This document shows positions 17,572-25,907 of a DNA stretch of 40,786 nucleotides, in pieces; within the stretch, counting starts at the first letter, position 1, and each line of letters starts with the position of its first letter. Position numbers and translations under genes: made by a program. Source of the stretch: Parabacteroides sp. ZJ-118. GTDB lineage: Bacteria; Bacteroidota; Bacteroidia; Bacteroidales; Tannerellaceae. The DNA lies in the NCBI RefSeq assembly GCF_011038785.1, contig NZ_JAAKDT010000032.1, positions 1 to 40,786 of the forward strand, given 5' to 3'. Below the pieces are notes generated by a model. That model made no database searches. It saw only the letters and a list, made by a program, of their open reading frames with translations, and had not been told where the DNA came from.

Positions 17572-18516
17572 CTACTTTTCTTTGTCTTGACAATCACACC
17601 AGCACATGACGCCCTTAGGAACAGACGAAAGAACCTCCTCGCTACGTTCCTTGGCCAGTTTCGTATCCATTTCCTTCACCTCTTTCTCGGTGCGATGTGT
17701 ACCTTTCGGCTTACGGTCGACAAGGCCATTTGTGCTTCGCACTTCTTCTAACGGATCCGTTATATACTGCCATTCCTCTTTTAACCGTGTGCTTTCTCCC
17801 TCGTTCCAAGGTCCGCGTGCCTCATTCTCTTTAGACAGATCGAAATACAGGTTGCTGTATTTGGGGGAGGTTTGAAACGATCCGGGAGGGAAGTTAGGCT
17901 GGATTGTCTCTAATGCCGCCTCGAATTGTTGGAAATGAGTAACCTCGCGCGTCATGAGGAAAACGAGAGTCTCCTTCACGTAAGGGTCATCCGTTAACGG
18001 AATAAGATTCTCATACCCGATTTTAGCCCGGCATTCTCCCGCCATGTTGGAACGTAGATCTACTGTAAGGTCCGCGTTCGCAGACACGTATGTCGCGCAC
18101 CATGGATTACCGTTGCTGTCTGTCAGCATAGGACTTCCGGGAGCTGTAACCAGGAATTGCGGATTGGTGAAGGCCTGATGGATGAAATCCTCTTTGGCCG
18201 CATTACCGTTCATCAGGGTATTGATCTCCATATTTTCCACGACGTCTTTCATTTCCCCATTCACCGGTCCGAGGAGCATTTGGATAGTGGCTCCAACAAT
18301 TTCAAGATGTCCCAGTTCTTCTGTCGCGATATCCATCAACATATCATATTTGTCGGGATAAGGATTATGGCAACTAAAAGCCTGGACAAAATATTGCAAG
18401 GCTGATTTTAACTCCCCGTTAGCGCCTCCGAAAGCCTCGAGGAGTACACGTGCGAAACGTGGGTCTGGAGCAGATACATGGGCATTGTACTGCAAATCTT
18501 TTACATGATAAAACAT
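17572..18516 (-). CDS. Manganese (non-heme) catalase
   Basis: Manganese catalases break down hydrogen peroxide with a two-Mn centre in a four-helix bundle. The 314-residue product has all five expected ligands: Glu35 (GANGELKSA), Glu67 and His70 (EELGHLE), Glu161 (MAGECRAKIGYE) and His194 (REVTHFQQFE). The length is near that of the 270-300 residue family. The last residues include CWCDC, a Cys cluster not needed by the family and of unknown role. It is followed by a small lysine-rich ORF. Upstream, 18517-18703, I see no gene and no good promoter; the nearest is TATATTTC on the minus strand at 18647-18640. The family also includes spore-coat homologues, but the full ligand set supports activity. 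Confidence 0.93.
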   Translation of the reverse strand: MFYHVKDLQYNAHVSAPDPRFARVLLEAFGGANGELKSALQYFVQAFSCHNPYPDKYDMLMDIATEELGHLEIVGATIQMLLGPVNGEMKDVVENMEINTLMNGNAAKEDFIHQAFTNPQFLVTAPGSPMLTDSNGNPWCATYVSANADLTVDLRSNMAGECRAKIGYENLIPLTDDPYVKETLVFLMTREVTHFQQFEAALETIQPNFPPGSFQTSPKYSNLYFDLSKENEARGPWNEGESTRLKEEWQYITDPLEEVRSTNGLVDRKPKGTHRTEKEVKEMDTKLAKERSEEVLSSVPKGVMCWCDCQDKEK

Positions 18517-18703
18517 AACTCAAAAGTTTAAATTATACATATAAATATTTGAAGATGCGCATCTGGTAAGAAAACAATGATAGGTCTGTTTTAGTTGGTA
18601 TATTCTTTTGTGTATAGGATTGTTTAACGAATAAGCGGGGAAATATAAACGTGTATTAATGAGATTTTATGGATTGAGTTGGCTTTTTAATTTCGTGATA
18701 AAT

Positions 18704-18745
18704 AAAAAGAGGGCGATAGTGTATAATAACTTACGTCCTCTTTTT
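18704..18745 (-). terminator. Terminator of the GlsB/YtxH pair, possibly bidirectional
   Basis: AAAAAGAGGGCG (18704-18715) pairs with CGTCCTCTTTTT (18734-18745). The stem ends in an A run on one side and a T run on the other, so it could act in both directions. It lies just after the YtxH-like gene. Confidence 0.75.
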
Positions 18746-18763
18746 GTTCGGATGATTAATCGA

Positions 18764-19060
18764 TCATTTTTTCATGTTACCTGCGTAGTTGTGTACTTTG
18801 TTTTTGATATCATCAGCCTTTTCCGTGATATTGGAAGCTTCGTCGGCAACCTTATCCGCTACTTTTGTGCCGATATTCGCCATTTTATTTTTGGCTGAAT
18901 CTATCATGTCCCCCGCTTTGTCTCCGATTTGATGAAAGACTTGATTCGTCTTTTCTTTCAATGCCATTCCCTTAGAAGAGCGAGAAAAACGATAAGCTAC
19001 TACGCCTATGATCGATCCTAATCCCAGGCCTAACCAAAATTTAGAACAATTAGTTTTCAT
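18764..19060 (-). CDS. YtxH-like small membrane-anchored protein
   Basis: The 98-residue product has one N-terminal hydrophobic segment (about 8-24, WLGLGLGSIIGVVAY) followed by a charged helical tail with repeats of the form DxxKNKxxNIGTKVADKVAD and ITEKADDIKNKV. This is the layout of YtxH and late-embryogenesis-like stress proteins. The molecular role is not known. It lies 32 bases after the GlsB-type gene and is probably co-transcribed with it; both are typical of general stress responses. Confidence 0.8.
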   Translation of the reverse strand: MKTNCSKFWLGLGLGSIIGVVAYRFSRSSKGMALKEKTNQVFHQIGDKAGDMIDSAKNKMANIGTKVADKVADEASNITEKADDIKNKVHNYAGNMKK

Positions 19061-19092
19061 AAATTCAAGAAGTTTAGAAGATGAATAATTGA

Positions 19093-19350
19093 TTATATTT
19101 CTGTTTTATGTGGAGCTCTAAATAAAGAGACAATCCACAATAATAGAATAGCTCCGACAACGGATGTGATCAAGCTACCCAGAATTCCTGCGGTGGCAAT
19201 GCCTAATAGGCTGAATACCAAACCTCCTAATACCCCGCCGACAATGCCGATCAATAAATTGATAAAGATACCGTAACCTCCTCCTCTCATAATCTTGCTG
19301 GCGATAAAACCAGCTAAAATTCCAATGATAATATACCAAATGAAATACAT
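19093..19350 (-). CDS. GlsB/YeaQ/YmgE family small membrane protein
   Basis: The 85-residue product is almost wholly hydrophobic, with three membrane helices and Gly-rich turns (GILAGFIASKIMRGGG, LIGIVGGVLGGLVFSLLG), the pattern of transglycosylase-associated (GlsB/YeaQ) proteins. These respond to stress in many bacteria; their mechanism is unknown. It is the first gene of a two-gene unit with the YtxH-like gene. Confidence 0.88.
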   Translation of the reverse strand: MYFIWYIIIGILAGFIASKIMRGGGYGIFINLLIGIVGGVLGGLVFSLLGIATAGILGSLITSVVGAILLLWIVSLFRAPHKTEI

Positions 19351-19391
19351 GTTAATAAGTTTTTATGTGTTAATATTCAAAAGCTATAACG

Positions 19392-19399
19392 CAAATATA
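19392..19399 (-). promoter_or_regulatory. Candidate -7 box for the GlsB/YtxH unit
   Basis: The minus strand reads TATATTTG, a perfect -7 match, 42 bases before the GlsB start. No clear -33 TTG is seen. The rest of the gap up to 19600 shows no gene. Confidence 0.4.
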
Positions 19400-19600
19400 A
19401 GTCTTGATATCAAAACTGAATTGTATGTTAACAACAGCGTTTGTATGAGAATAGTTCGTTGCTTAAAGATACATTAACAATTATTTTGATGTGAATATAT
19501 GACGGCGTTTGTCCTTGTGATATAAGAACGCATCTTGTTTATTGCCGGAACTATTTTCTTCTCAATATTGTTCTCTTTAAAAACGGATCTTGTAAACAAA

Positions 19601-19608
19601 TATCTTTG
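19601..19608 (+). promoter_or_regulatory. -7 box immediately before the 19615 gene
   Basis: TATCTTTG is a perfect TAnnTTTG and ends 6 bases before the ATG at 19615. Transcription would begin within a few bases of the start codon, giving a nearly leaderless mRNA. The -33 region is weak (CTTT at 19575-19578, 22 bases away). Confidence 0.5.
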
Positions 19609-19614
19609 CGAACA

Positions 19615-19908
19615 ATGAAATGGAAAGAGGCTTTGAAATATAAACTGGAGGATCCTGCCCAAGCGGATAATGAACGCCTTTACGGGATATGTAGGGAAGC
19701 TTATGAGGAGGGATGTATACACGAGAAATCGTTGGCAATGGAGGCATACAGGCTCAGATGCTGCCATTTGTTTGGAGATAAATGTATGATAGTATCGCAT
19801 ACAATTCCTCGTCATATTAAAACATGTGATGGCACCTGTGGCTATATGCGTGGATATGAATTTGAGCTGTATAAGCTGGAGGATTGTGTTGAGAAAATGC
19901 AACGTTGA
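19615..19908 (+). CDS. Small Cys-rich protein of unknown function
   Basis: I do not recognise this 97-residue protein. It opens with a charged stretch (MKWKEALKYKLEDPAQ) and contains eight Cys and several His: CREAYEEGCIH, RCCHLFGDKC, HIKTCDGTCGY and EDC. The CDGTC and CC spacing could bind metal or form disulfides, but no known motif fits. No signal peptide or membrane helix. The ATG at 19615 is chosen because the frame extends only to a TTG that lies inside the promoter box. The next gene starts 1 base after its stop, so the two form a unit. Confidence 0.68.
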   Translation: MKWKEALKYKLEDPAQADNERLYGICREAYEEGCIHEKSLAMEAYRLRCCHLFGDKCMIVSHTIPRHIKTCDGTCGYMRGYEFELYKLEDCVEKMQR

Positions 19909-19909
19909 T

Positions 19910-20101
19910 ATGGAGATAGTCGCGGTATGGTTCATCGGGTTGGTCCTGGCTTTGAAAGCTGCTCTTAAAATTTGGAACCTTCGTGCTCCAATGCGAAGAA
20001 GGCTTATTGCCGCTATTTTGGTAGTCATTACCAGTTGGATCGGATTACTCTTTTATGATTTCTATGGTAGAACCAGATTCCCGGTATGGTTGAATCAATA
20101 A
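19910..20101 (+). CDS. Small membrane protein of unknown function
   Basis: The 63-residue product has two hydrophobic segments (about 1-17, EIVAVWFIGLVLALKAALK, and about 31-48, LIAAILVVITSWIGLLFY) joined by a basic loop RAPMRRR, so it probably sits in the inner membrane with the loop inside. It starts 1 base after the Cys-rich gene stops, a strong sign of coupling. No family recognised. A longer frame exists upstream but overlaps the Cys-rich gene. Confidence 0.6.
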   Translation: MEIVAVWFIGLVLALKAALKIWNLRAPMRRRLIAAILVVITSWIGLLFYDFYGRTRFPVWLNQ

Positions 20102-20621
20102 CCTCAAGTCCGCGACCCTTCAATCAGCTCTTTGTCGTGTTTGAATCCGGAATTTGACATTTTGACATTTTGTAAACGGAAGTCCCGGAGAATCGATTCT
20201 TCCGGGCCAAGGGATAAGGTCTCTTCAAATCTACGTTAAAATATATTTAATTAGTTCATATTTAGCCGTATACTGAAAAAACCTCTTTCGTTCTAGCGAA
20301 AATCATTCATCCCAATGCATATCCATTGACTTCTTGGGGCGATTTCATTGGGTTACGACTGGGTTCTAACGGAGTTACGATGCCTATTCACGGCTCCTTT
20401 TGGCTTCCCGTTTGGCCGATCTCAGGGACGTCGCTGTCACGATTTGCTTATAAAAAGAATCAGAAAGAAAGGAAGAGGGCGATTTGGATACCTTATCGAT
20501 AATGCGGTTTATCGGTTGTAAGGACCGGGAAGAAAGAGGCTCCTTGGATGAAAGATTATTTATTCGATTCTGATTGGATAAATAAAATAAGATGTATATA
20601 TTCGCTCCCTATAACTGAATA
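20102..20621. other. 520-base gap without a convincing gene
   Basis: It contains a direct repeat TTTGACAT twice plus TTTG (20153-20172), a strong near-palindrome CCCGGAGAATCGATTCTTCCGGG-like at 20184-20206 (likely end of the preceding transcripts), inverted repeats TTTCG/CGAAA (20286-20301) and CCCAATG/CATTGGG (20311-20352), and a possible promoter for the hydrolase: TTG at 20574-20576, 21 bases, TATATTCG at 20598-20605. An ORF of about 40 codons around 20390-20502 shows no recognisable features. Confidence 0.5.
20184..20206. terminator. Hairpin after the small-gene pair
   Basis: CCCGGAGAATCGA and the complementary TCGATTCTTCCGGG form a stem of about 10 bp with one mismatch. No T run follows, so termination is uncertain. 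Confidence 0.4.
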
Positions 20622-21512
20622 ATGTGTTGTATGGTTAAGAAGTGGATACTCCCTTTATTGATTGGGGCTTGTTGGGTCAGTACGTCTATGGCGCAAGAGA
20701 ATCCGATTTTATTATTTCCAAAAGGTGCGCCGGGAGAAACTATTAAATTAATAGAGAAAGCTGATACGGACGGTGGAAAAACGGGTGGCGAGAGTGTTTT
20801 GCGTATTACGAATGTAAGTGAGCCAACGATTACTATATATCATGCTCCGGATGAAGTGGCCTCAGGTGCCGCTATGGTTGTCTGTCCTGGTGGTGGTTAC
20901 AATATCCTAGCGTATGATTTGGAAGGTGATGAAGTTTGCGAATGGCTTAATGATCTCGGAATAACAGCGGTCTTACTTAAATACCGGGTTCCAAGACGAG
21001 AAGGACTGGAAAAGCACGAGGCTCCCTTGCAAGATGTACAGCGTGCGCTTGGTTATGTTCGAGCGAACGCTGAGAGCCTGAATATAGATCCAAAGCGGAT
21101 TGGTGTGATGGGATTCTCGGCCGGTGCTCATTTAGCCGCCATGGCTAGCAATAATTTTTTGAAACGTACTTATCCGGCTATCGATGCTACGGATAAAGCA
21201 AGTTGTCGTCCGGATTATTGTTTGTTGGTTTATCCTGCTTATTTGGATGGAGAGAACTTTCAATTGGCGCCGGAGTTAAAAGTTTCATCTGCCACACCTC
21301 CAACAATGTTGATTCAAGCGGAAGATGATAATTCGTATGTCAACAGTAGTATTTTCTATTATTATGCTTTAAAGGAAGCAGGTGTTCCGGCGTGGATGCA
21401 TTTGTATAGCCAAGGTGGTCATGGATATGGGTTGCGAGATACGGGAGCGTCTGTAAATGAATGGCCGGATCGGGCTGAAGATTGGTTCCGCGAGATCGGT
21501 CTAATCGAATAG
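20622..21512 (+). CDS. Secreted alpha/beta hydrolase (acetyl esterase / lipase-like)
   Basis: The 296-residue product has an N-terminal signal peptide (start at 20622 or 20631; cleavage probably after STSMA), then an alpha/beta-hydrolase domain with the oxyanion motif CPGGGYN near residue 91, the nucleophile elbow GFSAG near residue 166, and a late GGHGYG with the catalytic His near residue 267; the Asp is probably in AEDDNSY. This is the pattern of esterases that remove acetyl groups from polysaccharides or act on small esters. It stands alone, so the substrate cannot be told from neighbours. Confidence 0.9.
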   Translation: MCCMVKKWILPLLIGACWVSTSMAQENPILLFPKGAPGETIKLIEKADTDGGKTGGESVLRITNVSEPTITIYHAPDEVASGAAMVVCPGGGYNILAYDLEGDEVCEWLNDLGITAVLLKYRVPRREGLEKHEAPLQDVQRALGYVRANAESLNIDPKRIGVMGFSAGAHLAAMASNNFLKRTYPAIDATDKASCRPDYCLLVYPAYLDGENFQLAPELKVSSATPPTMLIQAEDDNSYVNSSIFYYYALKEAGVPAWMHLYSQGGHGYGLRDTGASVNEWPDRAEDWFREIGLIE

Positions 21513-21594
21513 AGCCTCAGATATCTCTTTTCTGGGAATTTACGGAGTAGGTTCTTGATTTGTAATTAGAATCGGAGGGAATTGTTCAGGGGTA

Positions 21595-21625
21595 TTTGCT
21601 AAATTCGAAATTACGCGTATCTTTG
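21595..21625 (+). promoter_or_regulatory. tmRNA promoter
   Basis: TTTG at 21595-21598, 19 bases, then TATCTTTG at 21618-21625 match the Bacteroidetes promoter fully. Transcription would start near 21631, about 17 bases before the mature tmRNA. Confidence 0.75.
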
Positions 21626-21647
21626 CCGGAAGAAATTACAAAATCAT

Positions 21648-22044
21648 GGGGATGACCGGTTTTGACAGCGGGTAGAAGTGGTTTGTAAGCATGTAGTGCG
21701 TGGTTGGCTTGCACTTAAATCTCAGACAACGAACAATTAACTGGCGAAAACAATTACGCTCTCGCTGCTTAGTCGAAGTATAGTAGATGGAAGCTTAATC
21801 CCTGCAAAAGTTGCGGGGACGTGACATCACCCGGATGCTGTGGCTCCGAAGCGTTCCGATCAGGTGGTGCAGCAATATCGGAGATAGTTTGAGATAAGCC
21901 TCGGGTCTCAGGCGAAACTTTAGAGGATAAGGGATGAGTGGGTGGCTTCGGTCTTGCTCTTCCCCGACAATGAAGGCGAAGATAAACATGTAGAAAGCAA
22001 ATTAGTTCCTCGTTTGGACGAGAGTTCGAATCTCTCCATCTCCA
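21648..22044 (+). ncRNA. ssrA: Transfer-messenger RNA (tmRNA)
   Basis: tmRNA frees stalled ribosomes and tags the unfinished protein for breakdown. The 5' end GGGGATGACCGG and the 3' end, a T-arm with GTTCGAATC followed by CATCTCC, pair GGGGATG with CATCTCC to form the acceptor stem. The tag frame at 21743-21772 reads GENNYALAA and then TAG, the tag form known in Bacteroidales. The 3' CCA is not encoded (ACG follows), so it is added after transcription. The mature length is about 397 bases plus CCA. Confidence 0.97.
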
Positions 22045-22050
22045 CGGAAT

Positions 22051-22087
22051 GAAAAAGGGTCTTGCGGATTGTCTGTAAGGCCTTTTC
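22051..22087 (+). terminator. Terminator after tmRNA
   Basis: GAAAAAGGGTCTT pairs with AAGGCCTTTTC across a 13-base loop. It directly abuts the stop codon of the converging M23 gene (22088) and may serve both. Confidence 0.65.
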
Positions 22088-22909
22088 TCATTCATCGCGA
22101 ACCCCTTTATAAGAAGGTGGTGGTACGTATGGGCCTGCCTTTTGATGGGGTAATAGATCGACCGATTTGACGATTACGTTATTCCCTTTCCGGATACAAA
22201 CCAGGCATTTTGAGCGTAGTTTCCTGTTAGCCATGTTGAAGACGATATCCGGATTGAAATGAACGCCGTTTATACGAGTCTCAAAATGTAAATGCTCGGT
22301 AGTAGCCCTGCCGGTACGTCCGGTTAAGGCGATCGGTTGTCCGGCGAGAACATGGTCGCCGGGTTTAACCAGGTTCTTGGCATTATGGCTATAGATCGTT
22401 TCCAGTCCATTATAATGGCGGACAACGATAACGTTGCCATAGGCGGCGTATGGTCTCGCCATTCTGACGATGCCCTCGAAAGCAGACACGATCGTATCGT
22501 TGGCACAAGTCTTGATATCTACCCCGGAATGATGTCTTCTTTTTCCCCTGTAAGGCGAGATTACGTTTCCATTAGGAAGGGGAAATGCGTATTCCCCGGT
22601 AGAGATCAAGGATAGATCGATGATTTCCGTGTTATTCTCGTCGAATAGCTTGGGGTCTTTGATCGCTATCTGGCTTTTATCATGGGGCGTAAAGGCTTCC
22701 GTGATATCTTTTCTGGGAGAGTGACAAACCGCTGGCTCCGGAGCTTCCGGCAACATGAAATTGAAATCCATGACAGGAAGCGGAATACGCGCCGCGGGGA
22801 AATCTACAGTCTCGGGAGGAGCCGGACGCGGGGCAGGCCTTTGCGTATGGCAAGACACAAATACAATCAGCATAAGAATGAGTATCCCGTCGTGTGTTTT
22901 AGGTGCCAT
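22088..22909 (-). CDS. M23 (LytM-type) peptidase, lipoprotein
   Basis: The 273-residue product has a lipoprotein signal (hydrophobic stretch 8-19 then Cys20), a Pro-rich segment, and an M23 domain at about 105-225. Zinc ligands are visible: His127 and Asp131 (HHSGVDI) and His208 in EHLHFE, with the catalytic His206; His175 (YSHN) is also conserved. With the full ligand set it should cut peptidoglycan cross-bridges in the periplasm. It converges on the tmRNA gene. Membership is firm; the specific bond and partner are not known. Confidence 0.92.
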   Translation of the reverse strand: MAPKTHDGILILMLIVFVSCHTQRPAPRPAPPETVDFPAARIPLPVMDFNFMLPEAPEPAVCHSPRKDITEAFTPHDKSQIAIKDPKLFDENNTEIIDLSLISTGEYAFPLPNGNVISPYRGKRRHHSGVDIKTCANDTIVSAFEGIVRMARPYAAYGNVIVVRHYNGLETIYSHNAKNLVKPGDHVLAGQPIALTGRTGRATTEHLHFETRINGVHFNPDIVFNMANRKLRSKCLVCIRKGNNVIVKSVDLLPHQKAGPYVPPPSYKGVRDE

Positions 22910-23084
22910 TGGAAATTGTTTTACCGCGAAAGTATAAAAAAGCCTCTTTCAATAGCCTATATTTCCGGTAGGTTTATGCTTCTTTGTGTTTTTCTGACCG
23001 TTGAATTCGCCTGCCATCGTAAAGGTAAAACGGAGAATCATAACATTTTCCTTCCGTGTGCGCGCACGATTCGATTATTTCCTC

Positions 23085-23092
23085 TATATTTG
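23085..23092 (+). promoter_or_regulatory. Candidate -7 box of the TRAP operon
   Basis: TATATTTG matches the consensus and lies 32 bases before dctP. The -33 region has no TTG; instead a perfect palindrome GTGCGCGCAC lies at 23058-23067, where a regulator could sit. Confidence 0.45.
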
Positions 23093-23124
23093 TCGATAAA
23101 CAATGAATTGTTAACGTTTCTAAT

Positions 23125-24120
23125 ATGAAAGTTCTGAAGACCGCCCTGCTATTCCTGGTGTGTGTATCTTTCTCCTTCTCCTGTAAAGAGGGAGTGAAGG
23201 ACGTAAGGGTGCTGAAGCTGGCGCACGGATTGCCCCCCAGCCATTCCGTCCATTTGGGATTGCTCTATATGAACGAGCGTCTGAGCGCGTTGTCCGGAGG
23301 AAAGATGAGTATGGACATTTATTCATCCGCTCAATTGGGATCCGAAAATCAATGTATAGAGTTGCTTCAAATCGGGAGTCTCGATATCACGAAAGTTTCC
23401 TCCGCCGCGTTGGAAGGATTTGCCGATCCGTTTAAGGTATTTGGCATACCGTACCTGTTCCGTTCCCGTAATCAGTTTTTTGAGGTGCTGGATGGCTCGG
23501 TGGGTCAACAGATCTTGGAGTCAACGGAACCTTATTGGTTTAGGGGACTCGCTTATTTTGACTCGGGGGCGCGTAGCTTTTATACGGTAAACAAGCCGAT
23601 TCGTACTCCCGAGGATCTGAAAGGGCTGAAGATCCGTGTGCAAAAGAGCCCGATAGCCGTGGAGATGATGAAGACATTCGGGGGCTCGGCTACACCTGTG
23701 GATTGGGGTGAGTTGTATACGGCCTTGCAAAGTAATGTCGTGGATGGAGCCGAGAATAATACGCCTTCCGTGACAACCGCATTCCACCATGAGGTCGTAA
23801 AGTACTATTCGGTCAATGAGCATACGATGTGCCCGGACGTGATCATCGTCAGCTTGGCTACTTGGCGGAAGCTGACGGAGCAAGAGCGCAATTGGCTGCG
23901 GCAGGCCGCTGATGCCGCCGCTATTTATCAGCGGGAGCTTTGGACGGAGCAGGAGAAGCGATCGCTGGAGGAGATGGAAGCGCGTGGCGTGGAGATTATT
24001 TATCCGGACAAGCAGCCGTTTATGGATGCCGCCGCCCCGATGATCGAGCGGTTTCGGAAGGATCCGGTTTTTCAGGATTTGATAGATCAAATACAGAATA
24101 CCCATGAGAAAGATAATTGA
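23125..24120 (+). CDS. TRAP transporter substrate-binding lipoprotein (DctP family)
   Basis: The protein binds an organic acid outside the inner membrane and hands it to the DctQM permease. The 331 residues start with a lipoprotein signal (Cys20 after SFSFS). DctP hallmarks are VLKLAHGLPPSHSVHLGL at the N-terminus, SSAQLGSENQCIELLQIG, the substrate-contact Arg in LKGLKIRVQKSP and the helix GGSATPVDWGELYTALQSNVVDGAENN. It overlaps dctQ by 17 bases. Because uxu genes converge on the operon, a hexuronate such as glucuronate or galacturonate is the likely cargo; this is inferred. Confidence 0.94.
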   Translation: MKVLKTALLFLVCVSFSFSCKEGVKDVRVLKLAHGLPPSHSVHLGLLYMNERLSALSGGKMSMDIYSSAQLGSENQCIELLQIGSLDITKVSSAALEGFADPFKVFGIPYLFRSRNQFFEVLDGSVGQQILESTEPYWFRGLAYFDSGARSFYTVNKPIRTPEDLKGLKIRVQKSPIAVEMMKTFGGSATPVDWGELYTALQSNVVDGAENNTPSVTTAFHHEVVKYYSVNEHTMCPDVIIVSLATWRKLTEQERNWLRQAADAAAIYQRELWTEQEKRSLEEMEARGVEIIYPDKQPFMDAAAPMIERFRKDPVFQDLIDQIQNTHEKDN

Positions 24121-24580
24121 TAAAGGATTGGAGCTGTCGTTGATGGGCTTGATGGCTTTCTTGGTTATGGATGTGTTGTGGCAGGTATTGAGCCGGTATA
24201 TCCTGGTTTCCCCGAGCTCCGTGACGGATGAATTGGCCGGCTATTTATTGATCTGGCTGGGATTGCTGGGGGGCGCTTACGTATCCGGTAAAAAGGAGCA
24301 TCTCGCGATTGATTTGTTGCTTCAACATATGTCTCCTTCCCGCGGGAGGCTCTTGCGGTTGTTCATCTCCTCGATCGTATTTTTATTCGCCGTATTTGTA
24401 TGGATCGTAGGAGGGACTTGGCTGGTATACACGCGTTTTCATCTGGGAGTTACCTCGGCTTCCTTGGAGATTCATTTGGGATATGTGTATTTGGCATTGC
24501 CGCTAGGGGGGCTGCTTACCGCTTATTACGCGATAGATGACGCGATCGCTTTGTTTCGTTCCCCTGATTCTAATTCTTAA
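24104..24580 (+). CDS. TRAP transporter small permease (DctQ)
   Basis: The 158-residue protein has four membrane helices, including the family motif VLWQVLSRYIL near residues 24-34 and DELAGYLLIWLGLLGGAYV near 43-61. It links DctP with the large permease. It starts inside the dctP coding region (17-base overlap) and ends 12 bases before dctM. Confidence 0.93.
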   Translation: MRKIIDKGLELSLMGLMAFLVMDVLWQVLSRYILVSPSSVTDELAGYLLIWLGLLGGAYVSGKKEHLAIDLLLQHMSPSRGRLLRLFISSIVFLFAVFVWIVGGTWLVYTRFHLGVTSASLEIHLGYVYLALPLGGLLTAYYAIDDAIALFRSPDSNS

Positions 24581-24592
24581 AAGACGGATGAT

Positions 24593-25891
24593 ATGGATAT
24601 TACAGGTATACTCGTGTTGGTGACAAGTTTCTTCTTCCTGCTGGTGGTCGGGGTGCCGGTCGCATATAGCATTGGTGTTGCGGGGGTATTAACGATGCTC
24701 GTGAATATAGACTCGCTTCCCGCCTTTACGACTTACGCGATGCGTATGGCTTCGGGCCTGGACAGTTTCGCCCTGTTGGCGATCCCGTTTTTTATCTTGG
24801 CGGGGAATATCATGAATAGCGGAGGTATCGCCCTGCGCTTGATCGATTTTGCCAAGGTCCTGGTCGGACGGTTGCCCGGGGGGCTGGCGGTGGTCAATGT
24901 CGTGGCGAACATGTTATTCGGGGCGATCAGCGGCTCTGCCGCCGCCGCCGCTTCCGCTATTGGGAGCATCATGACACCGGAGATGAAAAAGGCCGGTTAC
25001 GATCCGGATTTCAGCGCCGCCGTCAATATCTCTTCCGCCACTACCGGCATGACGATACCTCCGAGCAATGTCTTGATCGTCTACTCCCTGGCGAGCGGCG
25101 GAGTCTCTGTATCCGCCTTGTTCATGGCCGGCTATCTGCCGGGAATACTCACGGGAGTGGCGATCATGATCGTAGCCGCCGTGTTTGCCGCGCGAAAGGG
25201 GTATCCGGTTGGCGCGCGCGTCTCGTTCCCGGAGGCGACGAGGGTGTTTCTCAGGGCGGTCCCGAGCTTGATGCTATTGGTGATCGTGATCGGTGGAATC
25301 TTGGCGGGGCTGTTCACGGCTACCGAGGCTTCGGCGATCGCGGTGTTGTACGCATTGATCCTCTCTTTCATCTATAGGGAACTTACCTGGGCCAAATTGC
25401 CGCAAGTATTGTTGCGATCGGCCAAAACCACGGCCATCGTCCTTCTTTTGGTGGCGACCTGTACGGGCTTGTCCTGGATCATGAGCTATGAGAATATCCC
25501 TCAGACGGTAAGCGCCGCCTTGCTAGGGATAAGCGATCGTCCGGTGGTCATTTTGATACTGATCAACGTGATCCTGCTGGTCGTCGGGATCTTTATGGAC
25601 ATGACGCCCGCCGTCTTGATTTTCACCCCGATCTTCCTGCCGATAGCGACGGGGCAACTGGGGATGGACCCGGTGCATTTTGGGATCATGATGGTGTTGA
25701 ACCTCTGCGTGGGATTGTGTACGCCACCGGTAGGCTCGGTATTGTTTATCGGATGTAGCGTGGCAGGGACTAGGATCGACCGGGTGATCCGCCCGTTGCT
25801 GCCGATGTTTGCGGCGATGGTGGTCGTCCTGTCCCTGGTGGCCTTCTTGCCGGACTTGAGCTTGTTGGTTCCCCGTCTGTTCGGGCTGTAG
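24593..25891 (+). CDS. TRAP transporter large permease (DctM)
   Basis: The 432-residue product has about 12 hydrophobic segments and typical DctM text: LLAIPFFILAGNIMNSGGIA near residue 60, NVVANMLFGAISGSAAAAASAIG, the TTGMTIPPSN loop near 150, and GLCTPPVGSVLFIG near 380. It uses a sodium or proton gradient to bring in the acid. It ends 16 bases before the end of the converging uxuA gene; no clear terminator hairpin lies between. Confidence 0.95.
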   Translation: MDITGILVLVTSFFFLLVVGVPVAYSIGVAGVLTMLVNIDSLPAFTTYAMRMASGLDSFALLAIPFFILAGNIMNSGGIALRLIDFAKVLVGRLPGGLAVVNVVANMLFGAISGSAAAAASAIGSIMTPEMKKAGYDPDFSAAVNISSATTGMTIPPSNVLIVYSLASGGVSVSALFMAGYLPGILTGVAIMIVAAVFAARKGYPVGARVSFPEATRVFLRAVPSLMLLVIVIGGILAGLFTATEASAIAVLYALILSFIYRELTWAKLPQVLLRSAKTTAIVLLLVATCTGLSWIMSYENIPQTVSAALLGISDRPVVILILINVILLVVGIFMDMTPAVLIFTPIFLPIATGQLGMDPVHFGIMMVLNLCVGLCTPPVGSVLFIGCSVAGTRIDRVIRPLLPMFAAMVVVLSLVAFLPDLSLLVPRLFGL

Positions 25892-25907
25892 ACTCTCCTC
25901 TTTTTTC

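Noticed and set aside
19474-20028. 184-residue ORF on the minus strand
   Set aside because: It lies opposite the Cys-rich gene and its partner, which have a promoter and tight spacing. The minus product shows no family features.
21769-22095. 108-residue minus-strand ORF
   Set aside because: It is the complement of tmRNA; such false ORFs are common over RNA genes.
23521-24105. 194-residue minus-strand ORF
   Set aside because: Shadow of dctP, which has full family motifs.
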